Source of the DNA: Patiriisocius sp047730165
GTDB taxonomy: Bacteria; Bacteroidota; Bacteroidia; Flavobacteriales; Flavobacteriaceae
Direction of reading: 5' to 3'
DNA: 64,000 bases
Assembly (NCBI RefSeq): GCF_047730165.1
Contig: NZ_CP159834.1
Coordinates: forward strand, 2,790,001-2,854,000
This document shows positions 43,885 through 52,768 of this stretch, in pieces (positions within the stretch are counted from its first letter, which is position 1; each line of letters starts with the position of its first letter). Position numbers and translations under genes: made by a program. A model generated the notes under the pieces. That model had not been told where the DNA came from, ran no database searches, and saw only the letters and a list, made by a program, of their open reading frames with translations.

Positions 43885-44544
43885 ATGGTTTTTCTAAAAA
43901 ACAACAAGGTCACAGTTGTTCTCATTTTAACTTTAACGGTTGTATTGTTCTTTTTGTATAACGCTTCTGTAGCTACATCAAATGAGTTACCTATTTACAA
44001 TCCTTCAGATATCAACCCAGAATTAGTCGCTAAAAGTTTACAAAACAAAAATGAAAATCACATTGTTTCAGATTTTAGTTTAATCAATCAAAACGGAGAG
44101 ACCATCACACAAGAAAATTATAAAGATAAAATCTATGTGACAGATTTCATTTTTACAAGGTGTCTAAGTATCTGTCCAATAATGACAGCTAATATGGCCG
44201 TACTTCAGCGGGAGTTTTTAAAAAATGATGACATCATGTTTTTATCAGTCTCGGTAACACCAGATATTGATAGCGTGGCGATATTAAAACAATATGCAAC
44301 AGACAAAGGTGTTATAGATTCAAGATGGAATGTGACTACTGGAAATAAAAAACATATTTACGAGTTAGCAAGAAGAAGCTATTTTGCTGCAGCAGATCAA
44401 GGAGACGGAGGCCTGCAAGATTTTATCCATACCCCAAACTTTATTTTAGTCGATAAGAAAAAGCAAATAAGAGGAATCTATGATGGTACTGAAGATGCCA
44501 CAATGCTCAAACTTCTCAAAGATATTAAAACGTTAATAAACTAA
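43885..44544 (+). CDS. SCO1/SenC-family copper chaperone
   Basis: 219 residues from the ATG at 43885 (the longer frame overlaps the TPR gene and lacks sense before the membrane segment). An N-terminal anchor (VTVVLILTLTVVLFFLY) precedes a thioredoxin-like SCO domain. The copper-binding C-x3-C is in FTRCLSICPIMTANM and the third ligand His in DFIHTPNFILVD. SCO proteins deliver copper to cytochrome oxidase or act as thiol reductases. The likely partner is the upstream TPR protein. Confidence 0.87.
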   Translation: MVFLKNNKVTVVLILTLTVVLFFLYNASVATSNELPIYNPSDINPELVAKSLQNKNENHIVSDFSLINQNGETITQENYKDKIYVTDFIFTRCLSICPIMTANMAVLQREFLKNDDIMFLSVSVTPDIDSVAILKQYATDKGVIDSRWNVTTGNKKHIYELARRSYFAAADQGDGGLQDFIHTPNFILVDKKKQIRGIYDGTEDATMLKLLKDIKTLIN

Positions 44545-44739
44545 TTGAATAATAAAAAAAGCAACTAATTAAACGAGGGCTTACTAAAAAAAACATCCGA
44601 AAATTACGTCGTATTGATATTATTGGGTTCTTAAGAAAATTGACAAACCTCGTTTAACACATTTTTACTTCTGAAATTTTAACAATTCATAAGGTTGCAA
44701 CTTCATTAATAACAGTACATTCCAATAAAATTTACAGCA

Positions 44740-45405
44740 ATGAAATTACACCTTACCATTAACGCTGTTAAGACAGTAAATCAATTAGAAAATTACTGGA
44801 CAACTGCAGACTATATAAACCTATTAAAGGAATTTGACTATGAAGATGCCGCTCAGATTCCAGAAAATGACGCACTAGAATATTTACAATTATGCATCAC
44901 TGACCTTTTACCAGAGCATGCAGCTGAAGTTGTATTAGCATATAAATTAAGTGACCATTTAAGCCAAGGACAAATCCAGAACTTATCACACGAAATGCAA
45001 GGAGACAAAGTGGCTGAAGATTATTCTGATCCCGCTTTACATTTTGACCTCTTTAATATTAACCAATTACTTTACAAAGCGTATAATGGCAAATTCCCGA
45101 ATACAGAGGCTTCGATAATTACAGTCGCTATGACTTCCGCTTCTGGGGTCTTACCACAATTAAATAAAGAGATTGTAGTAAAAGCCTTGAATGTCGGATT
45201 AGTAAAAGGTAATATTATCAATAGATTGTACCACGATGAGTTGAGTGGCGAAGTTGAATTTAAAGAAGCAGCAAAAGTAATATGGAAATTTAAAATGTTA
45301 GACCCAAATATGGTAGAGATTTTAACGTCAAAGTATTTCATTGAAATACATGATTTTGCAGCCATGGAGTTTGAAGCGAATATTGTTTTTTACGAAGAAG
45401 AATAG
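44740..45405 (+). CDS. Conserved-looking cytosolic protein of unknown function
   Basis: 221 residues, no signal peptide, acidic and mostly helical, with a hydrophobic middle (ASIITVAMTSASGVLPQLNK). I do not recognise the family. The even composition, the long frame and separate spacing on both sides support a real gene. Nothing in the neighbours (SCO upstream, a sialidase-like protein downstream) defines the job. Confidence 0.65.
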   Translation: MKLHLTINAVKTVNQLENYWTTADYINLLKEFDYEDAAQIPENDALEYLQLCITDLLPEHAAEVVLAYKLSDHLSQGQIQNLSHEMQGDKVAEDYSDPALHFDLFNINQLLYKAYNGKFPNTEASIITVAMTSASGVLPQLNKEIVVKALNVGLVKGNIINRLYHDELSGEVEFKEAAKVIWKFKMLDPNMVEILTSKYFIEIHDFAAMEFEANIVFYEEE

Positions 45406-45486
45406 TATGTATATAATATTCCAAAGTAAAGAAAAGCTTAAGAGATCCGAATCACTAAATAACATAAAATAAATTTATATCGCACT

Positions 45487-47067
45487 ATGATAAAATGGAT
45501 GTGTTTACTGCTCTGCTTTATGGCTCCAGCACTTATGAAGTCTCAAGAAGATGTTAGCCTCTCTACGGGTGCATTTTTTGAGGGAGAACCTTACCTAAAA
45601 ACGAATCCAGAAAATCCAAATCATCTGGTTGTTGCCTGGATGGGTTTTGTAAACGCTGCTCAAAACATTAAAATTAAAGTAAGAGCTAGTTTTGACGCCG
45701 GTGTTACTTGGTCAACGATAACAAACTTAGCGCACGTACAAACTGGTTTTACATCTGCAGACCCTTCGATCGCTTTTAATCTTAATGGAGACGTACTTAT
45801 TGCCTACATAGACTGGACAGGTTCTGATGGTGATCCGCTTGCTGGTGGTATTCAAATGAGTAGGTCTACAGATGGTGGGCTCAGTTTTAACACACCTCAA
45901 GAAGTGCTTAATATAAATGAAATGCCAGCACAGAAAATAATAGACAGACCATGGATAACAGTAGATAGAAGCAGCACAAGTACCGCGGGAAACATCTACA
46001 TCACTTCTATGAATGCCAAAGAAGCAGCACCAGAATACCATCCATTTATCTCCACATCTACAGATGGCGGCAATAGTTTTACCTTCTCTACATTAGACGG
46101 TGCAAATTGGCGCTCGGGAGATTTAATTACTGCACCAATGCCAACGCCTGCGGTTCAGGGAAATGGGGTGTTTTATGCGGTCTATCCTTCTTTTGTCTTC
46201 TCGCAGAATACAATGGCGCAATACATTATTGCATCAAGCAGCGATGGCGGTACTACTTTTAACTATCAAACCGTATTCGCTTCAAATGAGACTTTTTCTA
46301 ATAATGATCCGCTACCTAAAAAGGGGTACTTGTTACGAGAAGACCCTTCAGACACCAACCACCTAGCCTTCTTCTATCCTTCCAATATCAATGAAGATCT
46401 AGACATTTACTTTATGGAAACGTTAGATGCTGGAGAAACTTGGTCTGTTTCATCACGCATCAATGATGATCCTTTGGCAAATGATAGAATGCAAGATTTG
46501 GTTTGGGCAGATTTTAATAATCAAGGCGACTTAATTGTCACTTGGCGAGATAGACGAAACGCATCAGAAAGTGGTTATGAAACAGCTTCCGAAATATGGG
46601 CTGCTTATAGACCAAATGGTTCTGATACATTTCAACCCAATTTTCAAATTACAGATCAAACCGTGGCATACAATGCCTTATTAGCCCAAGCTGGTAACGA
46701 TTTTATGAGTGTACAACTAGTAGAACAATTAGTCCATACTACTTGGGGTGACACACGCACAGGAACCCTTAAAATTTGGTATCAAAGATCTGAAACGGAT
46801 GGTAGTGTATTATCTACAGTTAATCTAGCACAATCAAACCTAGCTCTAATTTTCCCTAACCCAGCTCTAGACATCGTTACGGTGCAGCCCGATGATTGGA
46901 CGTCGCTCTCCATATATTCACTTGACGGAAAGCAAATAAACGAAATTCAGAATGCGCCAGCAACAACAAATCAAACGATAAACATTTCACATTTGTCAAA
47001 AGGCGTCTATATTTTTGAAGTCACGACCGCCACTGGTGTCACTTCTCAAAAAGTAATAAAAAAGTAA
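45487..47067 (+). CDS. Secreted sialidase-like (BNR/Asp-box) protein, T9SS cargo
   Basis: 526 residues. A signal peptide (MIKWMCLLLCFMAPALMKS) is followed by a six-bladed propeller-like region with at least five Asp-boxes (SFDAGVTW, STDGGLSF, STDGGNSF, SSDGGTTF, TLDAGETW), as in exo-sialidases and related sugar-binding propellers. Residues about 450-526 are a T9SS type A tail (LALIFPNPALDIVTVQPD, LSKGVYIFEV, basic end). Asp-boxes alone do not prove sialidase activity; the arginine triad was not identified. Exported to the surface or medium. Confidence 0.8.
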   Translation: MIKWMCLLLCFMAPALMKSQEDVSLSTGAFFEGEPYLKTNPENPNHLVVAWMGFVNAAQNIKIKVRASFDAGVTWSTITNLAHVQTGFTSADPSIAFNLNGDVLIAYIDWTGSDGDPLAGGIQMSRSTDGGLSFNTPQEVLNINEMPAQKIIDRPWITVDRSSTSTAGNIYITSMNAKEAAPEYHPFISTSTDGGNSFTFSTLDGANWRSGDLITAPMPTPAVQGNGVFYAVYPSFVFSQNTMAQYIIASSSDGGTTFNYQTVFASNETFSNNDPLPKKGYLLREDPSDTNHLAFFYPSNINEDLDIYFMETLDAGETWSVSSRINDDPLANDRMQDLVWADFNNQGDLIVTWRDRRNASESGYETASEIWAAYRPNGSDTFQPNFQITDQTVAYNALLAQAGNDFMSVQLVEQLVHTTWGDTRTGTLKIWYQRSETDGSVLSTVNLAQSNLALIFPNPALDIVTVQPDDWTSLSIYSLDGKQINEIQNAPATTNQTINISHLSKGVYIFEVTTATGVTSQKVIKK

Positions 47068-47076
47068 AAAGGGTAT

Positions 47077-47084
47077 TACCTTTG
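47077..47084 (+). promoter_or_regulatory. Bacteroidetes -7 promoter box (TACCTTTG) for miaE
   Basis: TACCTTTG fits TAnnTTTG and ends 16 bases before the miaE start codon. Confidence 0.5.
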
Positions 47085-47100
47085 TAAAAATTATATTCCT

Positions 47101-47694
47101 ATGTCCATGCTCCACCTTAAACTAGAAACAGATCCACGTTGGGTTACCATCGTAGAAAGTAATCTTGAAGAAATCTTAACAGATCATGCTTGGTGTGAGC
47201 AAAAAGCAGCAACAAATGCCATCACCATTATTACCCTCAACAACGAGCATGAAGAGCTCGTAACAGAACTAATAAAGCTTGCCCAAGAAGAGTTAGAGCA
47301 TTTCCAGATGGTACACGATATTATAAAAGAACGTGGTTATACACTAGGCAGAGAACGTAAAGATCACTATGTGAATCAGTTATTCAAATTTACTCGAGAA
47401 GGCGGAAACAAAACAAGAACCGAAGCCATGGTAGATAGATTATTGTTCTCCGCAATGATTGAAGCCAGAAGTTGTGAGCGTTTCAAGTTATTAAGCGAAC
47501 GTATCAAAGATGAAAAATTATCAAAATTCTACCGCGAATTAATGATAAGCGAAGCAGGACACTACACAACCTTTTTAGGATTTGCCAGAAAGTACGGGAA
47601 AGACCTAGATGTAGAAAAACGCTGGCAAGACTTAGTCGCTTTTGAAGGAAAAATTATCAAGGGCTATGGAAAACAGGAAACCATTCACGGTTAA
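47101..47694 (+). CDS. miaE: tRNA-(ms2io6A)-hydroxylase
   Basis: Hydroxylates the isopentenyl group of the modified adenosine at position 37 of tRNAs reading U-start codons. The 197-residue protein is a ferritin-like di-iron enzyme. Conserved Glu/His pairs are visible in DHAWCEQKAATNAI, LAQEELEHFQMVHDI, FSAMIEARSCERFKL and MISEAGHYTTFLGFAR. MiaE-type proteins are widespread in Flavobacteriaceae. It probably starts a unit with the CIA30 gene 50 bases downstream, though that gene has its own promoter box. Confidence 0.92.
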   Translation: MSMLHLKLETDPRWVTIVESNLEEILTDHAWCEQKAATNAITIITLNNEHEELVTELIKLAQEELEHFQMVHDIIKERGYTLGRERKDHYVNQLFKFTREGGNKTRTEAMVDRLLFSAMIEARSCERFKLLSERIKDEKLSKFYRELMISEAGHYTTFLGFARKYGKDLDVEKRWQDLVAFEGKIIKGYGKQETIHG

Positions 47695-47732
47695 TGTTTT
47701 ATTAAATAATTTCTATTCACTCTTCGTGTGAT

Positions 47733-47740
47733 TATCTTTG
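47733..47740 (+). promoter_or_regulatory. Bacteroidetes -7 promoter box (TATCTTTG), four bases before an ATG
   Basis: TATCTTTG fits TAnnTTTG and ends four bases before the ATG at 47745, the same spacing as at 7762 and 60584; suggests a leaderless or nearly leaderless mRNA. Confidence 0.5.
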
Positions 47741-47744
47741 AAAA

Positions 47745-48266
47745 ATGAAAGCATTATTCATTCTAATATTCTTCTTTGTGAACACACCTCTTTTTAATTT
47801 TAACACATCAAGTGATCTTTCTAATTGGTATGTCGTTAATGACGGTGTCATGGGCGGTATCTCAGACAGCAGTTTAGTTATTAATGAAGAAGGACACGCA
47901 GTCTTTAGTGGACTGGTTCGTTTAGAAAACAATGGAGGGTTTGCTTCTATTCGCTATAATTTTAATACTATTAGTGTTTCAGAAAAAACAGAACTTCACA
48001 TAAAGCTCAAGGGAGATGGAAAGAAGTATCAGTTTAGAGTAAAAAATACAGAAAACACCTACTATTCTTACGTCTTTACTGCAAAAACGTCTGGTGATTG
48101 GGAAACAATAAAAATTCCTTTAAAAGAAATGAAACCTCAATTTAGAGGGCGTCAACTAAACATTAATAATTTTGATAAAACATCGATTTCTGAATTTGCG
48201 ATTCTTATAGGAAACAAAAAGAAAGAAACATTTAGCTTATTGATAGATACAATCGAACTTCATTAA
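47745..48266 (+). CDS. CIA30 family protein (complex I intermediate-associated type)
   Basis: 173 residues. A short hydrophobic start (MKALFILIFFFVNTPL) may be a signal peptide or anchor. The CIA30 domain follows: SSDLSNWYVVNDGVMGGISD, then FSGLVRLENNGGFASIRYNF, and WETIKIPLKEMKPQFRGRQL, a galactose-binding-like fold. The family is named after a mitochondrial complex I assembly factor, but bacterial members have no proven link to it. No nuo genes are near. Confidence 0.85.
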   Translation: MKALFILIFFFVNTPLFNFNTSSDLSNWYVVNDGVMGGISDSSLVINEEGHAVFSGLVRLENNGGFASIRYNFNTISVSEKTELHIKLKGDGKKYQFRVKNTENTYYSYVFTAKTSGDWETIKIPLKEMKPQFRGRQLNINNFDKTSISEFAILIGNKKKETFSLLIDTIELH

Positions 48267-48322
48267 ATTTATAATTATATGTTAAACTACAATCAATACT
48301 TCACGATTCAGAAAAAAGAAAG

Positions 48323-48330
48323 TAATTTTG
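48323..48330 (+). promoter_or_regulatory. Bacteroidetes -7 promoter box (TAATTTTG) of the histidine operon
   Basis: TAATTTTG fits TAnnTTTG and ends 15 bases before the leader-peptide ATG at 48346; transcription would begin near 48336. Confidence 0.5.
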
Positions 48331-48345
48331 CTTAACAAAAAAAAA

Positions 48346-48405
48346 ATGAATACACAATTACATCATCATCATTTACACTCTAGCCCTCAGGCCAGCAGGA
48401 AGTGA
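48346..48405 (+). CDS. hisL: Histidine operon leader peptide
   Basis: A 19-codon frame reading MNTQLHHHHLHSSPQASRK then TGA. Five of the first eleven residues are His, four of them consecutive. It lies between a promoter box and a Rho-independent terminator at 48431-48464, just ahead of hisG. This is the layout of ribosome-mediated attenuation: a shortage of charged His-tRNA stalls the ribosome on the His codons and lets transcription pass the terminator. The sequence shows the peptide and terminator directly; the mechanism is inference from other his operons. Confidence 0.85.
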   Translation: MNTQLHHHHLHSSPQASRK

Positions 48406-48430
48406 TATGTATATGTTATAATATATTATG

Positions 48431-48464
48431 AAACCCGTCTGAGTATTGAGACGGGTTTTTTATT
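48431..48464 (+). terminator. Attenuator terminator of the histidine operon
   Basis: AAACCCGTCT and AGACGGGTTT pair perfectly around an eight-base loop, followed by a T run. It lies 25 bases after the leader-peptide stop and about 50 bases before hisG. A short competing pairing (CTCAG at 48386-48390 with CTGAG at 48439-48443) could serve as anti-terminator but is weak. Confidence 0.85.
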
Positions 48465-48512
48465 TTTATAAACTTCCTTTCCATTACTCAGATCAATTTA
48501 AAAATCAAAGTA

Positions 48513-49370
48513 ATGAAACCATTAAAAATTGCCATTCAAAAAAGCGGAAGACTCAATGAAGACTCGCTAAGATTACTAAAAGACTGCGGTATCTCTGTAG
48601 ATAACGGTCGTGATCAATTAAAAGTAACCGTACGTAATTTTCCTTTAGAAATTTATTACCTGCGTAACTCAGACATTCCACAATACCTAGAAGATGGCGT
48701 TATAGACATCGCTATTGTAGGTGAAAATCTACTCATTGAAAAAGAGAAAAATGTTACGGTCGTAGAACGTTTAGGTTTTTCTAAATGTCGCGTTTCTTTA
48801 GCAGTGCCAAAAGGGGTTGAAGTAAAAGACATCCACTATTTTGAGGGTAAAAAAATTGCTACCTCCTACCCTAATACACTTAAAACGTATTTAGATAAAA
48901 ATAACGTAACAGCAGACTTGCACGTAATATCTGGCTCGGTAGAGATTGCGCCAAACATTGGTCTTGCAGAAGGTATTTTTGACATAGTGAGTTCTGGTAG
49001 CACTTTATTTAAAAACGGATTAAAAGAAACACAAGTAGTCTTAAAATCTGAAGCAGTATTAGCAAAATCGCCAACATTAACAAAAGACGCCCAGCAATTA
49101 TTAGATCAATTACTCTTTAGAATCCAAGCGGTGCAACGCGCTAAAAAATCGAAGTACATTCTGCTTAATGTTCCTAATGATAAAATAGAAGCTGTAAGTA
49201 GCATACTGCCGGTTTTAAAAAGCCCCACTATTTTACCCTTAGCCAAAGAAGGCTGGAGTTCGCTACACAGTGTGATTGAAGAAAACCAATTTTGGGAGGT
49301 GATCGACCAGTTAAAATTAGCTGGAGCAGAAGACCTTCTCATTGTTCCTATTGATAAAATGGTCTTGTAA
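48513..49370 (+). CDS. hisG: ATP phosphoribosyltransferase, long regulated form
   Basis: First step of histidine synthesis: ATP plus PRPP to phosphoribosyl-ATP. At 285 residues it is the long form with a C-terminal ACT-like domain (about 210-285) that binds histidine for feedback inhibition, so no HisZ is needed. The family marks LKIAIQKSGRLNEDSLRLLK, VIDIAIVGENLLIE and DIVSSGSTLFKNGL (PRPP loop) are visible. The stop overlaps the hisD start by one base (TAATG). It lies behind a leader-peptide attenuator. Confidence 0.97.
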   Translation: MKPLKIAIQKSGRLNEDSLRLLKDCGISVDNGRDQLKVTVRNFPLEIYYLRNSDIPQYLEDGVIDIAIVGENLLIEKEKNVTVVERLGFSKCRVSLAVPKGVEVKDIHYFEGKKIATSYPNTLKTYLDKNNVTADLHVISGSVEIAPNIGLAEGIFDIVSSGSTLFKNGLKETQVVLKSEAVLAKSPTLTKDAQQLLDQLLFRIQAVQRAKKSKYILLNVPNDKIEAVSSILPVLKSPTILPLAKEGWSSLHSVIEENQFWEVIDQLKLAGAEDLLIVPIDKMVL

Positions 49371-50659
49371 TGAAACAGTATAAAAAACCCTCAAAGACAA
49401 ATTGGGCGAGCCTTTGCAGGCGACCTATTGAGAATAATCAGGATATCGTTTCAGCGGTCGCTAACATTTTAAGCAATGTAAAAGATGGAGGTGACCAGAC
49501 ACTTAAGGAGTATACTCAAAAATTTGACAAAGCCCAGTTGACTCAGTTGAAAGTAACTTCTGAGGAAATTTCTGAAGCAACCGCAAAGGTTTCCGAAGCA
49601 TTAAAAAAGGCAATCAAATTAGCAAAGTCAAACATTACCTCCTTTCACAAAGCGCAAGAACGAACGATACAAAAAATAGAAACCACAAAAGGTGTAAACT
49701 GCTGGCAAGAGAGCAGAGCCATTTCAAAGGTTGGTTTATATATTCCTGGTGGAAGCGCCCCCCTATTCTCGACGGTATTAATGCTAGGTATTCCAGCAAC
49801 TATAGCAGGCTGCAAAGAGATCGTCCTTTGCACACCACCGGATCGCAACGGGAATATAAACCCAGCAATTCTTTACACAGCCCAATTGGTAGGAGTCACC
49901 ACAATTTTCAAATTGGGCGGTGCACAAGCCATCGCTGCCATGGCATATGGAACAGCATCTGTTCCCCAAGTGTATAAGATATTTGGCCCCGGAAACTCTT
50001 ATGTAACCACTGCAAAACAACAAGTGCAACAAGAAGGTATTGCGATAGATATGCCAGCCGGCCCTAGTGAAGTTTTAGTCATTGCAGATGAAACCGGAGT
50101 CCCTGCTTTTATAGCTTCAGATTTATTGTCGCAGGCAGAACACGGCCCAGATAGTCAAGTGATATTAGTAAGCAACAATGCCCGTATTACCTCGGAAACT
50201 TTAGTAGAATTAGAAATACAGCTCGCAGCATTACCACGCAAGGATATTGCGACAAAAGCATTAGAAAACAGCAAAGCAATCTTATTTGAAACCATTGAAG
50301 AATGCATCGATTATAGCAATGAATATGCACCAGAGCATTTAATTTTAGCTTCAGAAAAAGCGGAAAACTGGTTGGATGCAATAGAAAATGCAGGCTCGGT
50401 ATTTATAGGAAACTATAGCTGCGAGAGTGCAGGAGATTATGCCAGCGGAACAAACCACACCCTTCCCACTGCTGGCTTTGCGAAGAATTACAGCGGTGTA
50501 ACTCTTGGTAGTTTTACCAAAGAAATCACATTTCAGGAGTTAAGCAAAGAAGGGATTGAAAACATAGGCCCTGCTATTGAGTTGATGGCAGAGGCAGAAG
50601 ATTTAATTGCGCACAAAAACGCAGTTACGTTGAGACTAAAAGCTTTAGAAGATGAATAA
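49370..50659 (+). CDS. hisD: Histidinol dehydrogenase
   Basis: Last two steps: histidinol to histidine via histidinal, with NAD and zinc. The 429-residue protein shows VGLYIPGGSAPLFSTVLMLG, the NAD/active-site region KIFGPGNSYVTTAKQQV, the catalytic motif DLLSQAEHGPDSQ with its conserved Glu/His, and YAPEHL. It overlaps hisG by one base and hisC by eight, giving tight translational coupling. Confidence 0.97.
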   Translation: MKQYKKPSKTNWASLCRRPIENNQDIVSAVANILSNVKDGGDQTLKEYTQKFDKAQLTQLKVTSEEISEATAKVSEALKKAIKLAKSNITSFHKAQERTIQKIETTKGVNCWQESRAISKVGLYIPGGSAPLFSTVLMLGIPATIAGCKEIVLCTPPDRNGNINPAILYTAQLVGVTTIFKLGGAQAIAAMAYGTASVPQVYKIFGPGNSYVTTAKQQVQQEGIAIDMPAGPSEVLVIADETGVPAFIASDLLSQAEHGPDSQVILVSNNARITSETLVELEIQLAALPRKDIATKALENSKAILFETIEECIDYSNEYAPEHLILASEKAENWLDAIENAGSVFIGNYSCESAGDYASGTNHTLPTAGFAKNYSGVTLGSFTKEITFQELSKEGIENIGPAIELMAEAEDLIAHKNAVTLRLKALEDE

Positions 50660-51683
50660 CATTTCTACATTAGTTCGCCCAAGTATTGCAGCCTTAAAAG
50701 GCTACTCGAGTGCGCGCGACGAATTTGACGGATTGGAAGGTATTTTTCTTGATGCCAATGAAAATCCTTTCGGGAATTTAAATCGGTATCCAGATCCTTA
50801 TCAGCGCCAGCTAAAGAAGCAAGTTTCTCAATGGAAGAACGTTTCCGAAGCCAATCTATTTATAGGAAATGGAAGTGACGAAATTATCGATATCACCTTT
50901 CGTGTTTTTTGTGAACCACAGAAAGACAAAGCACTTATCCTCACTCCTACCTATGGTATGTATGAGGTTTCTGCTGCTATTAATAATGTAGCTTTAGTAA
51001 AAGTGCCACTTACAGATCACTTTGATATTGATCTTGCTGCTACTAAAAAAGCCCTAGAAAACACAGACATAAAATTATTAATACTGTGTTCTCCCAATAA
51101 CCCAACGGGTAATTTACTGGACCGCAACGCAATGAAACACCTCATCACAGGTTTTAACGGAATCGTTTTAATCGATGAAGCCTATATTGATTTCAGCACA
51201 GAAGATTCTTTCAATCAATGGTTGACTTCCTGCCCTAACATCATTGTGATGCAAACCTTGAGTAAAGCGTACGGCTTAGCTTCAGCGCGCGTGGGAATAG
51301 GGTATGCAAGTGAAGAAATCATTGGCTATTTTAATAAAGTAAAACCTCCTTATAACGTAAGTGGTTTGAACCAAGCAGCTGCTCTTGCAACGCTTAAAGC
51401 GAATGATGTGTACGAGTCTCAAAAAGAAATGATTATTTCAGAAAGAGAAAAATTGAAAGTAGCTTTAAATAAAAATGCATTAGTTTTAAAACAATATCCA
51501 TCGGTAACTAATTTCATTTTAGCCGAAGTGACCGATGCAGATGCTCTGTATAATGCACTTACGGCACAGAAGATTATCGTACGAAACAGAAGTAAACAAA
51601 TTAATAATTGCCTGCGATTCTCCGTGGGAACACCTGAAGAAAACGAACAATTAATCAACGCCCTCCATACCCTTTCCATATGA
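50652..51683 (+). CDS. hisC: Histidinol-phosphate aminotransferase
   Basis: PLP-dependent transamination of imidazole acetol phosphate to histidinol phosphate. A class I/II aminotransferase fold is seen: LDANENPFGNLNRYPDPYQR (substrate entry), FIGNGSDEIID, LCSPNNPTGNL, DEAYIDF, and the PLP lysine in TLSKAYGLASARVG. At 343 residues the length is usual. The ATG overlaps hisD by eight bases and the stop overlaps hisB by four (ATGA). Confidence 0.96.
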   Translation: MNNISTLVRPSIAALKGYSSARDEFDGLEGIFLDANENPFGNLNRYPDPYQRQLKKQVSQWKNVSEANLFIGNGSDEIIDITFRVFCEPQKDKALILTPTYGMYEVSAAINNVALVKVPLTDHFDIDLAATKKALENTDIKLLILCSPNNPTGNLLDRNAMKHLITGFNGIVLIDEAYIDFSTEDSFNQWLTSCPNIIVMQTLSKAYGLASARVGIGYASEEIIGYFNKVKPPYNVSGLNQAAALATLKANDVYESQKEMIISEREKLKVALNKNALVLKQYPSVTNFILAEVTDADALYNALTAQKIIVRNRSKQINNCLRFSVGTPEENEQLINALHTLSI

Positions 51684-52768
51684 AAAAAGTATTATTTATA
51701 GACCGTGACGGCACGCTTGCCATAGAGCCTCCCATCGATTATCAACTAGATAGTCTGGAAAAACTAACCTACTATCCAGGTGTGTTTTCTAACCTTTCTA
51801 AAATTGCTACAGAGCTAGATTATGAATTGGTGATGGTGACCAATCAAGACGGCTTAGGGACAAACTCCTTTCCAGAAGATACCTTCTGGCCAGCACAAAA
51901 TAAACTCATAGAAGCCTTTAAAAATGAAGGCATCACCTTTTCTGAAATCTTAATAGATAAGAGCTTCCCAGCAGATAATACGCCTACGCGTAAACCGCGA
52001 ACAGGTTTATTGCATAAATACATTCACGGGAATTATGATTTAGCAAACTCATTTGTGATTGGCGATCGCGCGACAGATATAGCATTAGCCACCAACCTAA
52101 AAGCACAAGGAATTTTTATCGGTGACAAAAACGAAGATGCCGTTTTAAGCACTTGGAATTGGGCGGAAATCTATCAGTTTTTAAAAGAACGTCCAAGAAC
52201 GGCGACGGTTTATAGAAATACTTCAGAAACGAAAATTGCTATATCATTAAATCTTGACGGATCAGGTAAGAAAGAGATCAGCACTGGTTTAGGCTTTTTT
52301 GACCATATGCTAGAGCAACTTGCTAAGCACGGGAATATGGACTTAGACGTGCAGGTAACAGGTGATTTACATATTGATGAACACCACACCATTGAAGATG
52401 TTGCCTTGGCATTAGGAGAAGCTTTTAGACAAGCATTAGGTTCTAAAAAAGCAATTCAGCGTTATGGCTTTTTATTGCCTATGGATGATTGTCTGGCGCA
52501 AGCCGCAATTGACTTTGGCGGGAGACCTTGGTTGGTTTGGGAGGCTGATTTTAAAAGAGAAAAAATAGGCGATCTCCCTACAGAGATGTTTATGCATTTC
52601 TTTAAAAGTTTTAGTGATACGGCACTGTGTAACCTGAACATCAAAGCAGAAGGTGATAATGAGCACCACAAAATAGAATCCATCTTTAAAGCTTGGGCAA
52701 AAGCTATTAAAATGGCAATAGGAAAAACGGAAGACTTTAGCATTCCAAGTACAAAAGGCGTCTTATGA
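51680..52768 (+). CDS. hisB: Bifunctional histidinol-phosphatase / imidazoleglycerol-phosphate dehydratase
   Basis: Two enzymes in one chain of 362 residues. Residues 1-165 are a HAD phosphatase (FIDRDGTLAIEPP nucleophile motif, VTNQDGLGT, IGDRATDIALA). Residues about 170-362 are IGP dehydratase (LGFFDHMLEQLAKHGNMDL, DEHHTIEDVALALGEAFRQA and EGDNEHHKIESIFKAWAKA metal-binding motifs). The zinc-binding Cys/His loop of the E. coli phosphatase is replaced by SFPADNTPTRKPRTG with no Cys, so this is a zinc-free variant. Four-base overlaps with hisC and hisH. Confidence 0.96.
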   Translation: MKKVLFIDRDGTLAIEPPIDYQLDSLEKLTYYPGVFSNLSKIATELDYELVMVTNQDGLGTNSFPEDTFWPAQNKLIEAFKNEGITFSEILIDKSFPADNTPTRKPRTGLLHKYIHGNYDLANSFVIGDRATDIALATNLKAQGIFIGDKNEDAVLSTWNWAEIYQFLKERPRTATVYRNTSETKIAISLNLDGSGKKEISTGLGFFDHMLEQLAKHGNMDLDVQVTGDLHIDEHHTIEDVALALGEAFRQALGSKKAIQRYGFLLPMDDCLAQAAIDFGGRPWLVWEADFKREKIGDLPTEMFMHFFKSFSDTALCNLNIKAEGDNEHHKIESIFKAWAKAIKMAIGKTEDFSIPSTKGVL

